Source: Hsuehochloa calcarea
Lineage: Eukaryota > Streptophyta > Magnoliopsida > Poales > Poaceae
Direction of reading: 5' to 3'
Assembly (NCBI GenBank): GCA_036346395.1
Contig: CM070602.1
Span: 18,857,098-18,921,097 of the forward strand
DNA: 64,000 bases
Position numbers and translations under genes: made by a program. A model generated the notes under the pieces. The model was not told the origin of the DNA, did no database searches, and worked only from the letters and a program-made list of their open reading frames with translations. The stretch's first letter is position 1; each line of letters opens with the position of its first letter. Below, one piece after another: positions 57,283 through 64,000 of the stretch.

Positions 57283-57378
57283 ATGTACCCCTCGCCCAAT
57301 TCGGCCGCCAGCGACAGCGCGTCCGATCGTGGCGGGATCACGTCGGGTTCCTCCTCGTCGGCCTGCATGTACCACTAA
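57283..57378 (+). other. Short ORF, possible first exon or upstream ORF of the CUE-like gene
   Basis: MYPSPNSAASDSASDRGGIT and then a Ser-rich end and a stop at 57376-57378. It is GC-rich and sits after a leader-like (GA)n region about 1 kb before the first well-supported exon of the CUE-like gene. The only phase-compatible donor inside it (GTGGCG) is weak. It could be a separate short ORF, an upstream ORF or the start of exon 1. Confidence 0.35.
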
Positions 57379-58314
57379 TCTGTCTGAGCAAACGTAGTGC
57401 CCGTGCTTATATCATTGCAAATTTAAGTTTTGGAACGGCAGGGGGTGATGTAACACTAAAAGTTGGTGCGCGTTGGCAAAGTACGACTAACTTGGGTGTT
57501 TTTTTGGCGAACCTACTAACTTGGTGTGCAAGAAGATGCTTATCAAAGAAGAAACATGTTAACTTTTTTTTAAAAAAAATTTGTTGGGAACTAACGGCTT
57601 GGTCTCCTTAAACGACTATGAAAGATAATATGTCAATTGCTTACCATAAAATTAATTGCAACATGTGCACCAGTAAAAGGGACAAATATTGTGAAACAGT
57701 GGGTGTGTATACCTGGCTGTTTAGAGCGATACCACCAAAGATATAATACTATATATGATGTGTTTATGTGAAGGAAAGTGTGTACTTCTGTAAATTTGGA
57801 TTGAGCTGGTTATCGTACAATACTTGTTATGATCTTTCATCACGCAAACAAATTTCATCAGGAAATCGGACATTTCATATCGGCTTCATAGGAGAAATAG
57901 CCTGTAACCAGACTCGTATTTTTATTGATCTCGCTGTGCGCTTTCTTGAAAGTAAGTGAAATTAACTGAATCATGAAGCTGTACGCGTGCCAGTAAATTT
58001 CTTGTTTACCATTATTTTTACAATGATCTATAGTTCTCAGTTCTCACTGAGAATTTGGGGAACCTAGGAAAAAAAAACTGAATTTCAGTTTGGAGACGTG
58101 CTATTAGCCATCTGTGGACTTCACTACTTCCTGTTATTTAGCTGATTAGATGTACTATCCGCACTAAATGAGTAAATGTACAGAAATTTCTCTTCTAAGT
58201 TATTAATTTATTATTGTTAGAAATTTTAGACCTGTCACATACTTGATACTTTTTTCTACTACTACCTCACTTCTCTCTATGCACGTTAACTTTTCAACAG
58301 TGAGAGAAGCTTCC

Positions 58315-61300
58315 ATGGAATTTAAGGATGACATTGATGCCGCTGCAGACTATGTTATCCATAATGTCCTCCCAAATATTATCCCAGACGACAATAATGC
58401 AAACATAAGCCGAGATTTATATATTCATGGTAAAGTTTGATCCCGTTCTTGAATTATTAGTACTGCTTGCTTCTTAAAAGAAAGTTAGATTAATGAGCTA
58501 TTAAATAACATGCAATATATATTAAATTTTTATACTGATTTTCCTTCTGGGTATTATGAATTTTCTTCCACTAAAACACATTGAATCCTACCTTCTATTA
58601 CAATTTACCTGTTAGTTGATGCACTGAAAGGATGCTTGCTTGGGATGGGTTCGACACAGTTCTGCCATTGTGAATTATTGCTAGTGCATAATGTCGAGCG
58701 TTGTAAATAAATCATATTCCTTGCCACATCTATTGTTCCGTGCAGATGTTCGATACAAATTACTTTTGCATTGTTATGTAGTTTTTTTCATTTTAAACAT
58801 TTCATGGTGTTGACAAAATTGTATTTCAGGACATCAGCAGACATTTGATGACACAAGCATTCATTCAGGGGTTGATCCAGTGGCTAATAATACCCATTCA
58901 AATTCTGTACTGTTTGACATGGCCAATAAATACATAGCTGAAAATGAAGATAACCTCATGGGAGAACAATCAATGCAATCGCCTGCTATAGCATCAACAT
59001 GTGGTCAGGGTTGTCTAGCTGAAGAAAGCAATTCTGATTATTTGCTAGCTAGTGTTCAGAATTCACTTGTTGATGATGAAGTAACTCATCTTGGCAACCA
59101 GGACAAATCAATGCATTGTTCTGACCACCTTATTGGAGGATATGGTGATGAACAGCTGCATTGCTCATCTTCTGAGAAAAATCCTGGAATGTCAGCTTCT
59201 GAAGATGATTTGCCATTGCATGATGATGGTACACCTGATATGACCATACAACCAAGCTATTCTGCTAGCATTGAGTCCCTTGATAATGCTATTTCTGATG
59301 AAAATTACAAGAACGTAAAAACTGTTTCCTTTTCATTTAATTCAGGCAACATCACTATTTCTCAAAATAGTACCAACTGAAATAATCTTTGACAAATGGT
59401 TGAAAATAGTAGAAAAGCAAACATCGCTATGCATTATTGATGGACAATATGCCTTGTTTCTTCATTGCAAGTCTCAGAGTTCTCTTTCACTCCTAATAGT
59501 TTTGGTACATTTGAATGCAACATTTGGGTAATTTACTAACTCTGTTATTGTATATATGCATATTGAATCAGTATGGCATACAACGTACTTTTGATAACAA
59601 TGGTCGTGACAAATTTACTCAAGTGAAAACATCAAAATTAACATGCATTTGATTCAATTCGTTACTTTTGTACGGTACAGATGTATATTTACGCTAACGT
59701 TAGCAACCATTCCGTTTCTTCTTTGCCGTTTTAACTTTTAATACTGGATGTTACAAGCAAGAAGCTCACCAGTTTCTCTTAATGTATGATGCAGATTACT
59801 TTGCTGTCAAATGTGGCAGCGATAAGTGGAATGCTGCAGGTGGTAGAGTTAAATGAAGCAAAAACAGAACTTGTTGTATCAGAAGCAAGTCAAGCTGGAA
59901 ATGATATTCTTGTAAAAGTGGAGAAGCTAAAAGAAATGTCAGCGCTTGCAGTGGAAGAAAACAACAAGGTTGTACACATAATACTGTGAAATCTTTTTTC
60001 ATACGCTTGTTTTTTTCTAATTGACTGAAACAATATGAACCATTAATGGAATATGCAGGTCGCAGGGAAGGTTTTTGGTGAGAAATCTATTCTAGCATCA
60101 GAAGCGCAGGGGCTTCAGGCTCGGTTGTCCAACATTTCTGAAGAAAGAAACTACTTTGTGTTGATCATTGACGAGGTAAATTTGAATTTTACACTGTTAT
60201 CCTGTGTTTTCCTATGGAAATGTAAATGTAAATGTCCCAATTAATATTAACACGTTATAAAATTACAGTGTAGTGTACACTAGCCAACATCAAGTTCAGG
60301 TTCACTAGCCAACATCAAGTTCAGGTTCACTACTCATTGCCAAATTAAGTGATGTGTTTCACTTGGACTTTGCTTTGTGGTGCACATTTGTTAGTTGATC
60401 CCCAATATGTGGCTTCTCTGCAGCAAATCCTAGAATGACACACACAGTTTAATGTACACTTTGCCAATTTCAATAGAGGCTCGCTACACATTAGAAAGTT
60501 GTGTTACTGTTCGTTTTCACTGCATCTCGTTTGGTGTTTTTTGAACATTACTTAAGTTCAAATCACTTGGTGAATGAAAATGTGTTTTAGAACTACCCGG
60601 TGATCATGTATGTTTTTAAATATTTTTGGGTATGGACCGTATGGGATGATAAATTCACTTTAGTCTGGAAAATATCACAATTTTCTGTGCAATTGGAGTT
60701 ATATTGTGTTGATCATTATGCTTTAACGTGAAATTTAATTCCATATGACTTGTTATGTACGCTATGAAGATGCACCACACTCTTCAAAGAAGACTTGCTG
60801 CAGCAGAAGCAGAAAAAACGGCAGCTGAGAAGGAAAAGATTGAAAGAGAAACATTGGCTCAGGAAATGCTAAAGGAAGAGAAACTCTTGCTTGATGTTGC
60901 AAAGGAAGAGTCTAAGAGGCTGGAACAACAAGCACAGGAGAATGCGAAGGTAACAAATGAGCTATGTGGGTGAAAACACCGACATTGACTCTTTCATCAG
61001 TAGTGCAAATACTTGTAGTCATGTTTCAAGAAACATTGGCTAATATGCATTAATTTAATACAGCTGAGGGAGTTATTGATGTACCGAGGCCATGTTGTGG
61101 ATGCATTGCAGTAAGTATTATTAAAAATTTGAATTGTTTTTAAATATTTGAATGTTTAACATACATATCTACATTGTTCATCTCAGTGGGGAAATGCTTG
61201 GAATCTTCGATAGCATTGTGCAGCTCCAGCGGAGATTTGATACGCAACTTCCTGCTGATGAACCGCTGCAACTAGCTTCATCCAGCTCAGTCAAATCAGC

Positions 61301-61448
61301 AGCTTCCAAGGGCAGCTGGTCCTCTGCTTCAGAATCAAATGCAAGTCTGAATGGTGATGAAAAGGTTGCTGATGCTTCCCATGGCAATTTTGCTTTGGAC
61401 GACAGTTGGGATGTAGTTGAAGATGAAGCCATTGTCTACGCTAACTAG
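58315..61448 (+). CDS. Coiled-coil protein of the plant CUE-domain family (At1g27752-like)
   Basis: Seven exons with GT/AG borders and agreeing phases: (58301) 58315-58429, 58830-59314, 59795-59968, 60059-60175, 60770-60949, 61064-61110 and 61187-61448, giving 459 residues from ATG 58315. The start MEFKDDIDAAADYVIHNVLP matches the second half of a CUE (ubiquitin-binding) domain. The first CUE helix is not found upstream, so either a first exon is missed or lost, or the protein starts here. The middle (exon 2) is Ser/Asp-rich. The C-terminal half matches the family closely (SEASQAGNDILVKVEKLKEM, KVFGEKSILASEAQGLQARL, a long Glu/Lys coiled coil, LRELLMYRGHVVDALHGEML, DIDs-type acidic end DDSWDVVEDEAIVYAN). 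CUE proteins bind ubiquitin; the exact role of this plant group is not established. Confidence 0.82.
60281..60332. repeat. 25-bp tandem duplication in intron
   Basis: Two perfect copies of a 25-bp unit starting TAGCCAACATCAAGTTCAGG, within the fourth intron (60176-60769) of the CUE-like gene. Confidence 0.85.
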
Positions 61449-63640
61449 CCTTCTCAGCATTACACACATGATGCTCTAATTCCTAATTCATGAACCACTC
61501 ACTATCCATGGTTCATTTGTTTCAGCAAGAGCAGTTAAGAGTTGTCCTTTCGTCTGGAACTTGCTCCTAATTTATACTAAATGCTGCCGAACTGCTCCCT
61601 TGTTTTTGGTTTTCTATGAAGTTGTAATGTTCATATCGGTCCTGAGAACAAGCTGGTCAAGAATAGTGAGCTTGTTTGACTCAAAAACTTTTTTTTCTTG
61701 CAATTGTGGTGAAAATGTTGGCTTGTTACTGTCGATGGTTTGGTTCATTCTTGTTTTATATTTTAGTTTTCGTGTCAACCTAATCACTATCGTTCTCAAG
61801 ATATAAAATCTCGCATGGGCTGTAAAATATGTGCATCGTAACTGTTATGGAGATTGTTTTTTTTTTGACACAGGCACGGTATTGAATACACACATTTAAT
61901 AATAATTATTATTATTTATGTATTAATGAAAATTATTAAAAACATAACAATATGAAATTATTTTTATAATAAATCTAATAATATTATTTTTACATGATAA
62001 ATTCAAATACTTTTGTGTATATTAATAATTAAAATTTTTATTAGCTGACTGCATGTATTTTAAAACGTCGTGTAAAAAAGAATGATACGGCAGAAGTCAG
62101 AAGGGCCGGATAAATCGGATTGCTCATTTACTTGTCTGCCCACGTTCGTAACAATTTTGTAAATGTCTGTTCGTCTGTTGTCCGTTCAGCTCCCAGCAGA
62201 CGGAATTATTGACGGTGAGTAGCTTGGATTTTAAGTTCTGAACAGATCCATTTGAACTGATATGGTTCTCTGCTTCTGCGCCGTGATTAGCTAAAAGACG
62301 CTTCGCCGAGGAAAAAAGTTATCGACAGTAATAACATCTCTAATGCTTCGTCGTGACAACTGCTTTAGACACGTATGCAGGAGAGCGTGTCAACGTTTTC
62401 CTCGAAAGTGGAAGATTTTCTTCACCGATCGATTTAAAATAAATGGACTAGATCAAATACTACAATTTTGTGAATAAAGTAAATTTGTTACAACAAACTT
62501 CGTTGCATTAAATATTTTACTGTTTCTACAGTATTTGCTACAGTACTACTAACTAACTATCAATATTTATATCATGATTCTCTGAAGTACAGTAGAGAAT
62601 CCGAATCCACTATAACTTCAAATATTGTGGGGGCCATCCTAAAGGCTCTTTCTAAAGCTACCACTTGACCACTCTATATATCCAACCAAACAAGAAAAAG
62701 AGATCAACACGGCCATTCCTATGCCCTCAGCTATCCAATTAACTAATCAAAGGAATTTTTACCACAATTATTCGCTACAGTATTTGCTATAGCGATTGAC
62801 TGATCTTGAACTTCCATTAGAAATTTAGAATAGATAAACTGTTAGGATCACGATCCGTATGGTAGGATCTAGGAATGAAACAAAATTTTTTTATCTCAAT
62901 CCTATGTAGGATATTCATTAGTAAATAGCATATAAAATAGTGGTTCAGACTTTATAGTACTTTAAATCGTATCTTTTGGTCCGGTGATGGGAGGACCTTG
63001 GTCCTATTTTTTAAGATGGTATGAACAACGACCAGTGCAATCATAAATCATAATTACTGCTTCAAATCCCCAATGATAATAGTAGAAAACCAACAAAATA
63101 ACCTACCCAACCTGTAGTTGGTAGAAATCGAACTGAGATCATCAACTAGAGATACAATGTGCTTCATTACTATATTATCCTATGGTTGGCGAGGAACCCT
63201 GGTCTTTGTGAACAGGAAAATAACCCTACACTAGTTAAGTGTCTATACGTTACTACAAAACATCCATCTCATAAATATAGTTTATCAAATAAAGTAGATA
63301 TAATATATCTCAATTCGTTAATGCATATAGAGCATAGCAGAAGAGCGGAGGCGGAGAGGAGGAAGTGTGGCCCGTCCAGATTCAGCCGATGGAAGCGGTG
63401 GCGAGGGAGGGGGCGGAGGCGGAAGCGCGTAGAGCAGAGCAGAAGAACGGGTGTGGAGGTGAGGGCAGAGAGGAGGAGGAAGCACAGACGACGTCATAGG
63501 CGATGCTGGGAGAGGAGGAATAGGGAGCACATGGTATGCGAGGAGATAGTTTGCTGTTAACGTGACCCACATATCAGTAGAGAGGGACACGAGTGAGAGG
63601 GTGTGGAGAATAGACGATCACCAACTTTAATTTTTAAGCA
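61449..63640. other. 3' flank of the CUE-like gene and AT-rich spacer
   Basis: No supported gene. A short GC-rich purine-rich island at about 63339-63530 gives opposing low-complexity frames (Arg/Glu-rich plus, Pro/Ser-rich minus) that look like chance or a worn gene fragment. Confidence 0.45.
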
Positions 63641-63649
63641 GTAGAGATT

Positions 63650-64000
63650 GAAAAAATATCATGTGCATCCCTTCCTTACGGTGCATTATTCGTGCATCAC
63701 ATATTCACATGTAAAAGTTTTGAAAACTTCTCAAAACATTTGTTGATGTAGGGATGATACATTCTATGTCATGCAAAATTTCAAAATAAAACTTGATCGT
63801 ATTTGAAATATATGAAATTGATAAGCAGTTGTTATGAATAGTGTTTGATACTATTCATACAAAAAATCTCTTTTTCATATTTGCCAAAATACGAAAGAGT
63901 TTTATCTCGAAATTTTGCATGACTACAACATATACCACCCTCTGCATCAACAACATTTTTATATTTTTTTAAAAAACTTTTAACGTGAAATGCTCAAAGG
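63650..64000. repeat. Foldback (MITE-like) element, right end beyond window
   Basis: An imperfect palindrome centred near 63844, with TATGAATAGT facing ACTATTCATA across a 7-base loop. GTCATGCAAAATTTC pairs with CGAAATTTTGCATGAC, and TTTGTTGATGTAGGG pairs with the CTCTGCATCAACAAC block. The outer arm on the right continues past 64000. Confidence 0.75.

Noticed and set aside
57768..57959. 63-codon plus-strand frame as an exon of the CUE-like gene
   Set aside because: No similarity to CUE sequence, and no splice sites that fit the phase of the exon at 58301.
63159..63590. Overlapping Arg-rich (plus) and Pro-rich (minus) frames near the right edge
   Set aside because: Simple purine/pyrimidine-biased sequence; opposing low-complexity frames with no known domain.

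Overview
This is nuclear DNA from a flowering plant, almost certainly a grass. It carries GC-rich, high-GC3 host genes set in layers of Ty1/copia and Ty3/gypsy LTR retrotransposons of types typical of cereal genomes (chromoviruses, a Tat-type gypsy with a reverse-strand accessory gene, Sireviruses, an Angela/RIRE1-like LTR). The species cannot be fixed from the sequence alone. There are no bacterial operons, CRISPR arrays or rRNA genes, and I recognised no tRNA genes.

Layout. (1) 1-6546: a decayed chromodomain gypsy element (Reina-like), its left LTR cut by the window edge, with a 1.57-kb Angela-like solo LTR inside its integrase. (2) 6547-8162: the first two exons of a minus-strand DUF21/CNNM-type membrane protein gene; the gypsy element sits directly in its downstream intron. 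(3) 8388-11985: a long foldback element, AT-rich DNA, a two-copy tandem duplication and a probable gypsy LTR fragment. (4) 11986-20548: a Sirevirus-type copia element with an internal deletion. (5) 20549-21772: the 3' end of an unrelated copia element. (6) 22198-52163: a three-level nest. A minus-strand Tat gypsy is interrupted by a plus-strand Sirevirus (23721-43129, target duplication ATCCC), which is itself interrupted by a plus-strand Tekay-type chromovirus (28825-37251, target duplication AAAGG). (7) 53415-55283: an intact single-exon gene for a secreted PNGase A-type glycoamidase. (8) 58315-61448: a seven-exon coiled-coil gene of the plant CUE-domain family, possibly lacking its first exon. 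(9) 61449-64000: AT-rich spacer and one arm of a second foldback element.

Only three host genes are supported: DUF21, PNGase A and the CUE-like gene. Nothing in the sequence links their functions. Everything else is transposon or spacer. The retrotransposon genes are broken by stops, frameshifts, deletions or nesting, so they are annotated as pseudogenes.

The most unusual signals are in the transposons. The two LTRs of the Tekay element, and the palindrome-rich parts of the Sirevirus LTRs, differ mainly at CAG/CTG sites exchanged with CG, which is not the usual deamination pattern. The Sireviruses carry dense family-specific palindrome arrays. The Tat element carries a spliced reverse-strand gene with its own TATA box. 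One Sirevirus has an in-frame protease-to-RT fusion and mismatched flanks. I found no clearly undescribed host system.
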